Source: Phascolarctos cinereus (taxonomy: Eukaryota > Chordata > Mammalia > Diprotodontia > Phascolarctidae). Taken from it: a stretch of DNA of 64,000 bases. The notes under the pieces are model-generated. The model was not told the origin of the DNA and made no database searches. It worked only from the letters and a program-made list of their open reading frames with translations. The stretch is from the NCBI RefSeq assembly GCF_002099425.1, contig NW_018344125.1, positions 5,141,001 to 5,205,000 on the forward strand. Direction: 5' to 3'. Shown piece by piece: positions 1-51,608 of the stretch (the first letter of the stretch is position 1; each line of letters begins with the position of its first letter). Both the position numbers and the translations under genes were made by a program.

Positions 1-1090
1 CTCTGGTTCCAGGATACCAGGGCAGTTTTCCTTGATAATTTCTTAAAAGAGGCTGGCCAAGTTCTCCTTTTGATTATGTCTTTGTCCAATGATTCTGACA
101 TTGTCTGTCCTGGATCTATTTTTCAGGTCAGTTGTTTTTCCCGTGAGGCATTTTAAATTTTCTTCTACTTTTTGATTCTTTTGAATTTGTTTGATTGATT
201 CTTGATGCCTCAAAGTCATTAGCTTCCATTTCCCCAATTCTAACTTTTAAAGAATTGTTTTGCTTGATTAGCTTTTGTACTTTCTTTTCTATTCATCCAA
301 TTGTATTTAAGAAGTTGTTTTCTTCAGTGGATTTTTGTATCTCCTTTTCCATTTGGCCAATTCTACTTTTTAAGCAATTGTTTTCTTTTTCCAAGCTGTT
401 GACTCTTTTTTCATAATTCTGTTGCATCACTCTCATTTCTTTTCCCAATTTTTCTTCTGCCTCTCTTATATGATTTTTAAGCTCCTTTTGAGCTCTTTCA
501 TGAGTTCTTTCTAGGCTTGAGACTATATCCCGTTTTTCTTTGGGGTTTTGCCCATAGGTGTTTTGACATTGTTGTCTTCTTCTGAGTTTGTGTCTTGGTC
601 TTCCCTGTCACCATAATAACTTTCTATGGTCAGATTTTTTTTTTATTGTTTTTTGCTCATTTTTTTTTGGCCTTTTTCCTTTCTTTTAAATTTAAGCTCT
701 GCTCCTAGGGTAGAAAGGGCACAGTCTCAGGCGTTTTGTGCCAGGGGCTACAGGCCCTTGGCTGTTTACCTGGTGCTACACTGATGTTACCCTGAGGCCC
801 ACAGGGGACTCTCCTGTCTGGTGCTTCTCTGAGGGGGTGGGAGGTAGCTAGTGCTGCTGGAGGCAGTAGGGGTCTGGCAGCTTACCTGGTGCTGAGATGG
901 AGTCCTAGTGCTGGTGTCTGGAGTGTGCTGAGGCTGGTGGGATGTTTCTGCATTTCCCCAGGGCTACACTAAAACACATGGTGTTCTGGCCACTAGAGGT
1001 TGCCTGTTTGTCTGGGGCTATGCTGAAGTACATGGTGGTTCTCAGACTCATATACCTTTTTAGAAAAGTAGTCATGTTTACAGATGTTGT
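1..1090 (-). mobile_element. L1-type LINE, 5' UTR and ORF1 part, antisense
   Basis: On the minus strand at about 43-237 the frame reads NLKCLTGKTTDLKNRSRTDN followed by RIIG, an L1 ORF1p pattern after a coiled coil. Positions 640-1090 look like the G/C-richer 5' UTR. The window edge cuts the element. A SINE with a duplicated GATGATTTT has inserted at 1100-1250, so L1 sequence may resume beyond it. Confidence 0.65.
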
Positions 1091-1099
1091 GATGATTTT

Positions 1100-1250
1100 G
1101 GGGGTTTTTTTGGTGAGGCAATTGAGGTTAAGTGACTTGCCCAGAATCACACAGCTAATGAGTGTTATGTGTCTGAGGCTGGATTTGAACTCGGGTCCTC
1201 CTGAATCTAGGGCTAGTGCTCTATCCACTGTGCCACCTAGCTGCCCCTCC
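1100..1250 (-). mobile_element. tRNA-type marsupial SINE, antisense, with target duplication
   Basis: It reads ggtgaggcaattgagg ... acacagctaatgag ... gtgccacctagctgcccc, the complement of the standard SINE head. GATGATTTT flanks it at 1091-1099 and 1251-1259. Confidence 0.85.
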
Positions 1251-1259
1251 GATGATTTT

Positions 1260-2433
1260 TTTTAACATCTAAAGTACATCCAGATATTTATGGTAGCTTG
1301 TCCAATGGAAAACATTTCCAAGAGTGAAAATGTCTCTTTGCTGTAACCTCTTTAAAAGTTGTACATGAGTGTTGCAGAGCAAAAAACTTGGCCAAGTACA
1401 TATCCAAACCAGACTTATGCTGGTAGTAAGGCGAAACTGGCGATTTGTTTCTGTTTGCTGGAGGTAGGGAGATGACTGGCTGATTCTCAGGGTGGTTTGG
1501 ACTTCTCCATGACCTTTAGAAATTCAAACATGAGCTTGCTGCTTTCATTCACAATGTAAAATTACACACATGATCTTTCCAGCAGAGCCAATAGAGAAGA
1601 GGCCAAGAAACAATACTGAGATTCCTATACTTGAATCATTAAATTCAGGTGTGTTTAAAACCCTCAGCAGTCCAGAGTCCTGGTAACCAGGAATGATTGC
1701 TAAAGAGTTCTTTTATGATGCGAGCCTGGTCTCATGGGACAAACCATTCCCCATCACCAGCAGAATGAAGTAGTCACCTCTTTTGTTGACTTACTCAGAA
1801 TGGACTTAAGAAGAGCTGAAAACCAACTTGAGATACCCGAAGAAGGCAAGCAACAGTGATCTCCATAGAAATACATCCCATATGGTTTTGGGGAAGATTG
1901 GAGCCAGTTTGATTAAGCTGCTGACATATACAGGACTTCACGGTGCAAACTGTGGTGTAAAGAAGAGAGAAAGCATTCAGTTTCTGTTGCTTAACACTTG
2001 CTTGGTCTTGGGTATGATTCTTCAGTTCTAGATCTCAGGTCGCTCAACTCTAAGGGGCTTGGGTTTTTCACCTCTAAGGTCCCTTCTGTTCTGTGATTTT
2101 TAGTCTCCTCTTGAACTGCAGTGGTAGCTGTCTTCATCTTCCTCTTTGTCTCAGCCACCCCCCAAAAAAGCCTTTTAAACAAAACTGCACAATTGCCCAT
2201 CCCTCTTCTCTCCCCAAAGGCCTCTTTCTCCAGTCAGGGAAGGCCTGAGCCAGACAGGCAAGACAGAAAACATCTCTCTTCAGGCCTTAGGTCATCATCA
2301 GCAGTCTCAAAAGCGATACTTTTCAGCTGCAGTATGGAGTAAATAGCATGAAGGCGTTGAAGGAGGAGACAGGAGGGGATCTGGGTAACTGAATTTTCTT
2401 CCAAATTTGGTCTTCATTTGAGCTTTGTTAAGT
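1260..2433. other. Intronic or flanking DNA without recognised gene
   Basis: No exon or clear repeat is seen. A short piece at about 2045-2100 ('ctctaaggtcccttctgttctgtgat') resembles the end of an L3/MIR3 relic. Open frames here are short and without family likeness. Confidence 0.4.
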
Positions 2434-2448
2434 GAACTTTCTTTTTTT

Positions 2449-2488
<40 letters not shown>

Positions 2489-2503
2489 TTTTTTTTTTTT
2501 GAG
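2434..2503. repeat. (TTTC)n microsatellite and T run
   Basis: About twelve TTTC units, then fifteen or more T. It probably grew from the A-tail of the antisense SINE that follows. Confidence 0.9.
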
Positions 2504-2504
2504 G

Positions 2505-2735
2505 CAGGGGTGGCCCACTTTTGATTTCCTTGGTGATGGGAAGTCTGAGGGAGGAGAATCTCTCTACCAGTGCAGACCCACAACTCCTCTGCAGTTTAGA
2601 CTCTTAGCAAGTTGCTGGGTCATTCTGATATGAGTAAGTGACTTCCCAAGCACCACACAGACAGTATGTGTCTTAGAGGCTGGATTTGAACCTAGGTCCA
2701 CCTGACTCTAAGACCAGCTCATTGCCTTGTATTTC
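2505..2735 (-). mobile_element. THER1/MIR-type SINE, antisense
   Basis: It contains 'gaggctggatttgaacctaggtc' (complement of a tRNA B-box region) and 'ctaccagtgcagacccacaac', as in THER1-like CORE-SINEs. Confidence 0.6.
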
Positions 2736-2810
2736 ATTGATTAAGAATTGCTCATCTTAGACTGCTGGACATTCTCATATTGATATTTTAAGTATAAAAA
2801 TTAATTTTCT

Positions 2811-3540
2811 TTTTTTAATGGTGTAGTTTTTTTTGAAATTAATTTATTTTGAATTATCAACAATCACTTCCATAAGCTTTTGAGTTTCAAATTTTTCTCC
2901 CCTTCCCTCCCCACCTCTCTCCCCAAGACAGTGAGCATATACATATATATTCCTATTAAACATATTTTCACATTAGTGATGTTGTAAGTAGGAATTAGAG
3001 CCAATAGGAGGAACCACTAGAAAGAGGAAATAAAACACAACAGAAGAAGAAAAATAGCAAATAGCATGCTTCCATCTGCATTCAAACTCCATAGTTCTTT
3101 CTTTGGATGTGGATAGCATTTTCCATCATGAGGCCTTTGGAGATGTCTTAGATCCTTGTATTTCTGAGAAGGATTAAGTTTATCAATATTAGTCATTGCA
3201 CAACGTGGCTGTTACTGTGTACAATGTTCTCCTGATTCTGCTCACTTCACTCAGCATCAGACCATACAAGTCTTTCCAGGTTTTTCTGAAGTCAGCCTGT
3301 TCATCATGTCTTATAGCACAATAATATTCCATTACATTCATATACCACGACTTGTTCAGCCATTCCCCAATTGATGGGTATCCTCCCAATTTCCAATTCT
3401 TTGCCACCACAAAAAGAGCTGCTAGAAATACTTTTGTACATGTGGGTCTCAAAAGGAATTTTCAGTGCTCTTTTGAGAGTATTTGTACCATTGTTTCTCT
3501 CTTCCTTAGCATTGAGAGTTGGCTGATTATGGGTGTGAGA
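2811..3540 (-). mobile_element. L1-type LINE 3' end, antisense, 5'-truncated
   Basis: Minus-strand frame 3452-3189 reads FLAALFVVAKNWKLGGYPSI, then GEWLNKSWYMNVMEYYCAIR, the C-terminus of L1 ORF2p. The 3' UTR and tail lie at 2811-3188. Only the last part of the LINE is present. Confidence 0.8.
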
Positions 3541-3589
3541 TTTGCCTCTTCACAGATGAAAGATTTTTATGGACTATTTTTATCTACCT

Positions 3590-4505
3590 TGCTTCTTAGG
3601 CATATTTTTTCATTTTCATCCCCTTTTAAAAATCTTATTTTTAAACTATATAAAAAAAGGAAAAAACCCAAACCTTGTAACATATGCATACCCAAGCAAA
3701 ATAAATCCCCTCATTTGCCATGGCCAAAAAATATATGCCTCCTTCCACACCTTGAGGCCATCCCCTCTCTGGTAGGGGGTGAGTAACTTGCTTCCTTATC
3801 TGGTCCTCTAGAATTGCATTTTGTCATTATATTAATCAGAGTACTTAAGTATTTCAAAGTTGTTTATCTTTGTAGTGTTGTTGTTATTGTTATTTAAATT
3901 GTTCTCCTGGTTCTGCTCACCTCCCTCAGCATCAGTTCACACAAATCTTCCCAAGTTTTCTGAAACTTATCTCTTTCATCAATTCTTGTGGCATGTTGGT
4001 ATTACATTCATATATCATAATTTTTTCAGCCATTCTCCTTACTTTACAGTTCTTTGCCACTACAAAAAGAGCTGCTATAAATATTTATGTACATATGGGT
4101 CCTTTTTCTCTTTCTTTGATCTCCTCGAGATATACGCCCAGTACTAGTTTTGCTGGGTCAGAGGCTATGCACAACTTAGTGATTTTGAGGGGGCATCATT
4201 CCAAATTGCTTTCCAGAATGAGTGGACCAATGCACAGCTCCACCCAAGTGTGTCAGTGTGTTTTGTTTTCCCACAGCCCCTCAAGCATTTGCCATTTTCA
4301 TTTCATTAATATTGCCAATCTGATGGGTGAGAGGCAGAGCCGCAAAGTTGCTTTAGTTTATTACATTTCTCTAATTATTAGTGAGTCGGAACATTTTTTC
4401 ATAGAGGTATTCATACCTTGGGTTTCTTCCCTTGAAAATTACCTATTCATATACTTTAACCATTTATCAGTTGGGGAATGGCTTTTACTCCTAGACATAT
4501 TTTTA
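3590..4505 (-). mobile_element. Second L1-type LINE ORF2 fragment, antisense, older
   Basis: It repeats landmarks of the neighbouring copy ('ccactacaaaaagagctgctat', 'tctgctcac..cctcagcatcag') and runs further into ORF2. It is more diverged and carries an extra segment at about 3640-3890. The two copies are same-orientation neighbours, perhaps independent insertions. Confidence 0.65.
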
Positions 4506-4599
4506 CATTAGATGACAGTGCAAAATCACCAGAAATACTTCTCATGATGTAATTCTATAGGACTGAGTTTACAACAACAACAACAATGATATCAATGAT

Positions 4600-4822
4600 T
4601 ATGATAATAATAGCTGATATTTATATAGTTGCTAAGCACTTTAACATTATTATCTCATTTGATTCTCAACAACCTTGGGAGGTATTTGCTATTATTATCC
4701 ACATTTTACAGATGAGGAAATGAGACAAGTAGAGGTTAAGTGCCCAGCGTTACATAGCTAGTGTCTGAGGTTGGTTTTCTGACCCAGGCCTGGCACTCTG
4801 TACTATCGTGCCATCTAACTGG
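4600..4822 (-). mobile_element. MIR SINE, antisense
   Basis: Landmarks 'attatctcatttgattctcaacaac', 'cattttacagatgagg' and 'acatagctagtgtctgagg' follow the complement of MIR. Confidence 0.75.
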
Positions 4823-5128
4823 GAGTGAATGACAATCACAACATGCCCAGATGAGCCAAAGTGGACAATTTGCAAGGAATAGGTTAAATCATTATGCTTT
4901 TTTGGAAAACAGCACTAGCAGAGAACCAGCCTCTTATGTAATGACAAGAAATTAAATGGCTCCTCCCAGAGCAAGTATGTGTAGTTGCCTATAAAGTTAA
5001 TTTCCATTGCCCCAGTTTTCCTGCTGTCTCTCATGATAAAATCCAACTTGCTCCTATGACAGTAAAGAGATGAAGATCTACCTCCCTCCCTCCCCCGGCA
5101 TGTTAGATATTGCAGTTTAGTAGCAGGA

Positions 5129-5177
5129 GTGTGTGTGTGTGTGTGTGTGTGGTGTGTGTGTGTGTGTGTGTGTGTGT
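5129..5177. repeat. (GT)n microsatellite
   Basis: About 24 GT units broken once by an extra G. Probably polymorphic. Confidence 0.95.
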
Positions 5178-5424
5178 TTCTCAATGCAGTTCATTTTCCT
5201 TTTTAGCATTTTCCCAGTTCTTGTATCTCTTTTCCACCATCAACTATCTTCCTTCTCTTCCAAACCATGCCTATTTCTTCAGTGCCTATTTATTCCCAGA
5301 TTCCATACTTTTAAACATCAGGACTTTGTTCCTTTCCTTTTTCTCTTTTAATTTTAGAATTGGTTTAATAGAGTTGGGCTGTAATGTCTCAAATCCCCTG
5401 TAGGTGTCACCAATTGACATTTAT

Positions 5425-6005
5425 CTTTTAGTTTAACTCAAACATTTATTAAGCATCTACCAAGCATGCTTGGTGCTAGAGATAAAAGAAAAAAAAAAAA
5501 GGAAAACAATTCTTATTCTCAAGAAGCTTATATTGTACCAGAGGATAAAACATGTACCCAGGATGTGTACAACATATTTTGAGAAGGGAAAGAGCACAAA
5601 CAAACAACTTGGGAGGTCCAGGAAGGGCTTTATATAGGAAGTGGTACCTCTGCTGAGTTTGGCAGGAAGTTAAGGCTTCTAGTAGGCAAGGGTGAGGAAG
5701 GAGTGCATCCAGTGTGTGAGGGACAGCCTTTGATAAAGCAGGGAGATGAGATAGAATACCAAGCTGCAGGTCCATTTGGAATGAAGAGTATATAAAGAGG
5801 CATTATCTGAAACAGTTCTGGAAAGGTAAGTTGGAATCATTGTGAAGAATTTTCCATGCCCTCCTGAAGGGCTTATTATGTTTTATCATAGAAGCGAGAG
5901 GCAGCCACTGAAGATTATTGAGTAAGGTGAGACTTATTTTTGGCCTCTGAAGAAGGTGAAATACAGAGACAGGAAACAAGGAGACAATTAGGCTGTTGTA
6001 ATAAT
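5425..6005 (-). mobile_element. L2-like LINE fragment, antisense
   Basis: It starts 'aacatttattaagcatctacc' (complement of the LINE tail) and continues with 'ggaagggctttatataggaagtgg' and 'gcagccactgaagattattg', phrases shared with other antisense L2-like copies in this window (17.4, 34.7, 39.2 kb). Confidence 0.55.
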
Positions 6006-6010
6006 CCAAA

Positions 6011-6128
6011 TGGCAGCTAGGTGGCGCCATAGTGCATATGGAGCACTGGGCCCTAAGTCAGGAAGACTCGTCTTCCTGAGTTCAAATCTGGTTTCAGACA
6101 CTTAGCAGCTGTGTGACCCTGGGCAAGT
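6011..6128 (+). mobile_element. tRNA-type SINE head, sense
   Basis: It reads ggcagctaggtggcgcc ... gagttcaaatctggtttcag ... tgtgtgaccctgggcaag and stops without an A tail, running into the composite repeat at 6131. Confidence 0.8.
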
Positions 6129-6130
6129 GA

Positions 6131-6662
6131 CCACTGCTCACCCAGAAGGTCAGCCCCAAGAGCCAGCAGCAAGGATAGAGGCCCTTGTTTCCAGCATGTC
6201 TGGAAGGCAAGGGGAATCTGGCAGTCATCTTCATCAGAGAATGAGAAGGGGCAATGCTGAATGAATGGAGAGCGGGCCTTGCAGCCAACAGGACCTGAGT
6301 TCAAGTCTCACCTCTGATCCAGCCTGGCTGTGAAACCCTAGGCCAGTCACGTCCTTTCTAGGTGCTCTGCATGGCTCCCTGAGGCCGTAGATGCCAGAGA
6401 AAGTGCTAACCTGCACTGGGAGAAGGAGCTTCTTCTCTGGGAGTTCGCTATATCAGTGAAATCACAGATCTAGGTCTTCTTCCCAGCAGAGAATGCCCTG
6501 GGTTTGTGTCTCTGCCAGTACCGAGTCATGGCTAGATAGGTACCAAGTGCAGGATGGTTTCACTTCTAGAGAAGAAGGTGCAGGGGCTTGAGAAACCTCC
6601 CTCTACCCCAGGTGACTAGGGAGAATTAAGTATTCTTCCTCTGTAAATGGAGGATCTGACCA
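6131..6662 (+). repeat. ~530-bp composite repeat, sense copy (inverted partner at 26391-26919)
   Basis: Its middle (about 6262-6472) is THER1-like ('gacctgagttcaagtctcacc', 'agttcgctatatcagtgaaatc'). The rest I cannot assign. Positions 6414-6653 match the complement of 26401-26640 with 16 mismatches and no gap in 240 bases, about 93%. Confidence 0.75.
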
Positions 6663-7083
6663 AGTGAGACTAGAGCCCTTGGAAGCCAAGGAAAGAGGTA
6701 GGAGGTGATGACCAATGCGAAAAGGCCATTGGATCTAGCAGTTATGAGATATTGGTATCTCTTGGTGCCTAGCATGGTACATTATAGATATTACTTACCC
6801 AATAAATATTTAATGAATAATGTAACAAATGCTTGCAAAATGAATATGTTTACATTTTAATTTTCTCAGAAGCAAAGCTTCATATTATATAAAATGAAAT
6901 GTTATTTCATAAATTTTGCAAGTTTGACATTCTGTATGTTGACTTTACCTAGAAGAAAGAATACCTGTATGTACTTGTACCAGTACAGGTGGAAGGTGTA
7001 GGCACCATTATTACTTTACATATCCATATCCCACAATATTTCGACATTATAGAGATAGGCTCCTTGTTATAACACTCTGACCT

Positions 7084-7088
<5 letters not shown>

Positions 7089-7125
<37 letters not shown>
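7089..7125. repeat. (AC)n microsatellite
   Basis: About 18 AC units. Confidence 0.95.
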
Positions 7126-7126
<1 letters not shown>

Positions 7127-7129
7127 TAT

Positions 7130-9060
7130 GTGATGCATCCTGAGGACATTCTTAAGGCATTCTGGGAAAGCACTCATGCTAGAGCATGAAAGACCATCTT
7201 CAACATGGCTGCTGAAGTGCTTTTGTTGCTGGGAAAGGCTGGAAAGAAACTAGCAGGATGGCGACTTCAGGAATTAACATCTCTCAAGGTGATGAAGCAG
7301 ACAGGCTAGGTTAATCTTGTGGGAGACTCACCCAAAAGATCAAAGTTTGTAAGAAGCTTTTCGTCTGAACTAGCTAGGCACAAGTGGTGTGGTGGTACAT
7401 TGATTCTAGTCCCACTGTGGGAATCCATGTATTCCTCCTAGGTATTTTCTTTCTGACTTAAAAAAAATGATACTCTTTATTGGAGAGAATGTTGAATGGT
7501 TTAAGGTATTTTTATATAGATCATAGAGTCTAATAATCTCTGAGTTACATCTAACAGGAGCACAGAATGACTGATGAGGTATGACCAGTTCAGTTAGACC
7601 CATTGCCTAATGACTGGAGATCTGTTAGTTGTAATGCTTTCATTACTTTGGCGTGGTTGAAATTGATTTTCTGGAGAGAATTCTGGTCATTTGGAAACAT
7701 CGCCTATGCTTGAATGTATGTGTGAAATGCAGACTTTCTCTTGAATGTAGCAGTTGAGTTTTCTCTTGAGTGTTTTGGGTCCATTGAAAATCTTTACCGT
7801 GCTTTGTAAAAGAAGATGTGATTTTTGTTTTTACTAAGCACTCCACCTCTTTACAAAATTCTTGGTGATGCAACATCATCTTAGCAACATAATTTGTTTA
7901 AGTAAATGGGTATCGTTGTCTTTCATCTCTTAGAAGCTCTTATAATGTTTCATTTCAAATGTAGTGAATACCAATTAAATACTTTAGATCGTGTGATGTA
8001 GAAAGTTGGTTTTTCTAAACATGGTGCTTTTGTACTCAATTCTTGATTTTAAAATTATTTATGTGCTTGCAAAATGTCATATTCAGGGCAGTGAATTCAA
8101 GTTAGATTGCAACGCGTGCTGCCATGTCCCAGGTTTAACAGCATAACATCTTCTCAGCTTTGAGGATACAATATCTTCGTTAACCCTGTTGAATTTCTTC
8201 GATTTCTCACTCATCTTTATTTGGTGGTGTGTTGCATGCTTCTGGGGAGATGGTTTCCTGTTTGGAATCCAAGCTTTGATCAGTCATTCTGTGTTGTCTG
8301 TTAACCAGAGCTTCATGTAGTAAGTACTAATGCTTGTTTCTTTTGTGGTCTAATAAACTCTGTCAGAAGCAATATTGGAAGTAACTGGAATGAATTAGCT
8401 ATCAGCTATCAGACAGAAAAAATGGAGATTAAATAAATACTTAGTGATTCCTTTCCTAGGAAAATAAAAGATTTATTCTGGGATAGATACAATGGTATGC
8501 AGGACAAAGACCGATATTCAAAATTGATGCCAAAGTGGCTTTAGTCAATATATCTCCTCCACTCCTGGGGGTGTCAGCATGGCTACATTCACAGGCTCTC
8601 CCACACATGCAGTCATCTTCAGCAACACGGACACACTGCCCCTAGCCACCTAGGTCACAAAATGCATCCCTTGAGAACAAGAAGGACTAAGTGTGTTTCT
8701 GTAAGACCCTTGTTCTGCTAAAGGGAGGTTGTTAGTATCATCATCTTAAATATAAAGGGTCACTGTTTAAATTCTAAGGTAAGGGAAAGGCATTAGAAGC
8801 CTTATGTAGTATATGACTTGGGTAATCCCCATTCTTTTATAACTTCTTTCTCTGCATAACAGAGAGATTTTCCAGCTTTATGTAGCAATGTAATGTGTTC
8901 ACATGCATAACCGGAGAAGTTAAATGGATTCTATGTAACTTTGGCATGAAGAAAAGATTTTTAAAGTATCTAAAGTTAGATAGCTGCTCCCAATCCATAG
9001 GGTTTTAATGAGCAATGATACCATGCCCTCAAATCAATAATATACATTTTCACTTCATTT
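7130..9060. other. Intronic stretch with no recognised repeat or exon
   Basis: Nearly 2 kb without a repeat I can name, the longest such run upstream of coding exon 1. A minus-strand open frame of 78 codons (7643-7879) has no family likeness. It could hold an old unrecognised element or a conserved non-coding element. Confidence 0.4.
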
Positions 9061-9084
9061 GAACACACACACATGCTGGTTTGT

Positions 9085-9245
9085 TCTTTTCAACAACTCT
9101 ACGAATTATATTGGTGTAGGTATTATCATCATCCCTAACTCTTAGAAGAAGAAACTGAGACAGAGAAGTTGAATAATTTGCCTTACCTATCACACATGTT
9201 AGTGGAATTGGAATTAGAAAGTAGATCACCTAATTCCTGGTTTGA
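9085..9245 (-). mobile_element. Old MIR fragment, antisense
   Basis: 'tattatcatcatccc', 'gaagaaactgagacagag' and 'cacacatgttagtggaattgg' follow the MIR complement with heavy decay. Confidence 0.5.
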
Positions 9246-9479
9246 TATTCCTTTCCAGGATAGCTTTTATTTTATTTTATTTCATTCAGTCTATTCTATC
9301 AGTAGGATTTTTTTGAGTTCTCACTGGATCGTGAAATTTTCATGCACAAGTTACTCCATTTTATGGAGTAGATTTTGTAAAGTAAATCCTGCCTTTTCAT
9401 TTATTTCACCCCCACCCTCCATCATATCAGAGATATATTAACATGGATAAAATCTCCCAGTAGATTGACTGGAAAAAAC

Positions 9480-10137
9480 CTCGGACAAGGAAGGGGTTAA
9501 GATCTAGGCAGTCCCCTGCAGTGCCTGGTCTTGTAACACATGCCCCCTAGCAGTTTTTCCTCCCTGCCTGTTATTGCCTCTTTTACTGATCTTTCCACAC
9601 AGTAGAGATTAATTTCATTCTTAAGAGTGCCTTGCAACGCCTCATTTGAGGGTCCCAGAACTCTGAGTACTTTTAGGAAAGGCCTTCCCTCTTTGGGTCC
9701 ATTTCTTTGTCCTGGGAAGGGGGACAACTTTGTAATTTAAAATACTCAAGTTGTGGTGGTCTGGGTCCTTTGAAAAAGGACCTCTCATGTTTTTAGCGCT
9801 AAAACACAAAAGAAGACATTGATGCTGGTCTTCAAGGAACTTAAAATGTACTTAGCAAAAGCCCATCTGAGTCCAGAAACTACCCAAGGTAGTCTGTAGG
9901 CCCAGCCAAGTGGTAAATTCTCAGGAGCCATTTGCCACATACCTTTGGGTTCCCAGCACCTAGCACTCCATGACAACTAGCAGGCTGGCATTCAGGAAAC
10001 GCTCATTGGTGATGGCATAATCACATTCTAGAGTATACAGACAGAGACTAAGGACTATAGGAATTCCAGGAAGGGAAAGACTGTTGAGGATGCTTCATGA
10101 ACAGGTGGGCCTTTGAAGGAAGAGGGGGAAGGGATGG
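9480..10137. other. Unassigned stretch with L2-like pieces
   Basis: 'tggtcttcaaggaacttaaaatgtac' and 'ggaattccaggaagggaaagac' look like antisense L2 text. The part before about 9800 is not recognised. Confidence 0.3.
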
Positions 10138-10388
10138 GAATAAGCATATAGATAGTGCCTACCGTGTGCCAGGGACAATGCCAAGTAATTTACAAACATT
10201 ATCTCATTTGATCCTCACAACAACCCTGGCAGGTAGGTTCTGTTGCTATTATTCTAATTTACAGATGGGGAAACTGATAGAGTTTAAGTGACTTGCCCAG
10301 TGTTCCACATCTAGGAAGTTTCTGAGGCTGGATTTGAACTCTGGTCTTCATGATTCTAGGCCTAGACCTCTGTCCACCCAGCTGCCCT
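10138..10388 (-). mobile_element. MIR SINE, antisense
   Basis: A clear complement of MIR: 'gtgccagggacaatgcc', 'attatctcatttgatcctcac', 'acagatggggaaactg', 'gaggctggatttgaactc'. Confidence 0.8.
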
Positions 10389-10799
10389 GAAGTCAAGGCT
10401 TTAGATAGAGAAGTTTGATCTGATATTTTGGGTTGAGGGTGGGGGTAGGGACTGTGAGACACAGAAACCATTATTTATTTGTGAAGACTAGTGTAAGGAG
10501 ACTGGCTTGAGCAGAACTGAAGATTCATAGAGGAAAGGAGTGAGAAATAAGGTTGGCCATGGAGGCTACCAGCCCACCAAGGACAGGGGCTACCGAAATG
10601 TGGGCTTTGCCACTCTGTATTTGTAATTGACTAGTAGTTCATGATAGCTTTAAACGTTCTTAAAGCAATAACAGAAGTTGGCTTTCCTTTCTCGACTTGA
10701 AAAGCTTATTTTAGCAGAAGCAGCACCAGCCTGGTTTTTAAGCTGCTGATTCTGCTATAACCCCTTCGCTGAGCCTCAGTGGCTTCAGATTTATTATCA

Positions 10800-11235
10800 T
10801 ATATCATATATTATCTACCTGGCTTGAGGCCTCAGACTACCTCTCCAGTCTTGCTTCCTACCACTCTCCAACACGTAGCCTCTGTTTTGTGCAGGCCAGT
10901 CTCCTCTTACCCCCCCCCATCATCCCATTATGCACCTTGGCTGGTTTGCTCATTTGTGCAGGCTAGGTCCCCACCTGGAATGCCTCCCCTGCATCTTAAT
11001 CCATCCCTATCCAAAGTCCTGACCTAGTTTTCAGAACCCACCTCTTCCTTGAAGCTTCCCCGACTAGTCTAGCCCTTAGTGATCCTCCCGTTTCTTCAGA
11101 GTGCTACTACATTAAGTATATACCATACCATTTAACACTTGGGTATTATGTAATGTTTGTTTGTTTGTCTCATGTGTTTCAGACTTGCCTCCCCAACTAG
11201 GTTGTTGTGAGCAGGCACCTAGAGGGTTCAGATCG
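10800..11235 (+). mobile_element. L2 LINE 3' end, sense
   Basis: It follows the L2 3' text: 'cacctggaatgcctcccc', 'acccacctcttccttgaagc', 'tctcatgtgtttcagacttgcc', 'ggttgttgtgagcaggc'. Confidence 0.65.
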
Positions 11236-11915
11236 TGATTTTCGTATTTGCCCTCTCCCCCTGGACAGTGCTGAAAAGATAGGCCCTCAAAAAGTTACTT
11301 GGGATTTATATTGTTCCTTCATGGGGCAGAAGGTAGCAAGTAGAGTCAGTTTCAGAGAACTGAATTCCATTTTGTTTTTTAATGTTCTGAGCGATTCTGG
11401 TAGCTTGGGGCTATCAGCTAGGCACAAATAAGGAAAAATCACCTCAAAGAACAGTCCATAAAAGTATCACTAGTCCTTGAATAGAAATTTTCTGTTTGGA
11501 TCCAACATCTATGACTGTTTTAACAGTTCTGGTTGTAGCACAATTATTTGAGTCAAATAACTGACCTTTGCCATATTTAACCATATTTACTCATGTAAAT
11601 CTTTGTTTAGGATTATTCCACCACCTTGCAAAATGGAACGATTAAAACACATTGGTGTATCCTAAAAACCTAGAAAAAAATGAAAGAAAAATGTTGAAAT
11701 TAGTCTAAGAAAATCTTTTTTTTTCCCTTCACAATAATGAACAAACATGGAATGCTTTTTTCATGCCAGTTATTTCAGCTTTCTGTGTTGAGTTTCATAA
11801 TAAGATAGAGTCGGTAAGGACTAAAGCGGTGAAATTCATGGTGCTGTTACCTTGTTAACTTTCTTTTATTTTTGTTTTCCCTGCTCTCTGCCTTGGTCCT
11901 CATCTTCACCTACAG

Positions 11916-12090
11916 GTGTATTTTATTGTCGGCTTCCAAAGATTACTAACTTCTATCTATAACTTTAAAATTGAACTGCCTTGGCTATCCTGCTGTTCCT
12001 ATAGCTGCTTCCATTATTGCCTTCTTCAAAGAACACTCAAAACCCAAAGAATAACAAAAGACAAACACCATTTTTAGAAGTCTTTCCACA
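11916..12090 (+). other. ACSL4: Probable 5' UTR part of the first coding exon
   Basis: A long pyrimidine tract ending in CTACAG at 11910-11915 makes 11916 the best exon start. Weaker acceptors lie at 12004 (CCTATAG) and 12077 (TTTTTAG). The stretch contains no ATG. An in-frame TAA at 12052-12054 shows the reading frame cannot extend further upstream in this exon. Transcript data would settle which acceptor is used. Confidence 0.6.
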
Positions 12091-51262
<39,172 letters not shown>

Positions 51263-51602
51263 ATGTTGGGCCTTTTCTGAGAAATAGCTGGGCCATGCCC
51301 TCTGCAATTCGATATTTTGGTGTTTTCCTTTTGCCTCTGGCTGTTAGACTACACATAGAGCTATTACAATCTAAAGTTAATCAAATCAAAACAAAAAGAA
51401 AAACCAATTCAAATGGCTGTTGAGTCTCCTTTAACTTTTATTTGCATTGTTCTCATGAAACCTAGATGGAAATCTTTTGCCTCTAGCTACTTTATTGAAT
51501 TTTGATTCTTGACCCCATCTGAGTTGCAAAGCAAAAATGTAACTTCCAGGATCTACCTAAGGTTCATTTCTGGTTCCTTAAACCTAGGTAAAGTCAAAGC
51601 AA

Positions 51603-51608
51603 AATAAA
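51603..51608 (+). terminator. ACSL4: Possible early alternative polyadenylation signal (AATAAA)
   Basis: A canonical hexamer 341 bases after the stop with only a weak G/U-rich context behind it. If used, it would give a short 3' UTR. Only transcript ends can confirm this. Confidence 0.35.

Noticed and set aside
5129-5177. GT tract as Z-DNA regulatory element
   Set aside because: Only a common microsatellite far from any exon; nothing in the sequence supports a function.
4915-5403. Frames with runs of His-Thr or Cys-Val
   Set aside because: Products of (GT)n microsatellites; the same applies at 27.4-27.8 and 33.8-34.1 kb.
7643-7879. 78-codon minus frame with scattered Cys and His
   Set aside because: Looked briefly like a decayed zinc-finger protein, but Cys/His spacing does not repeat.
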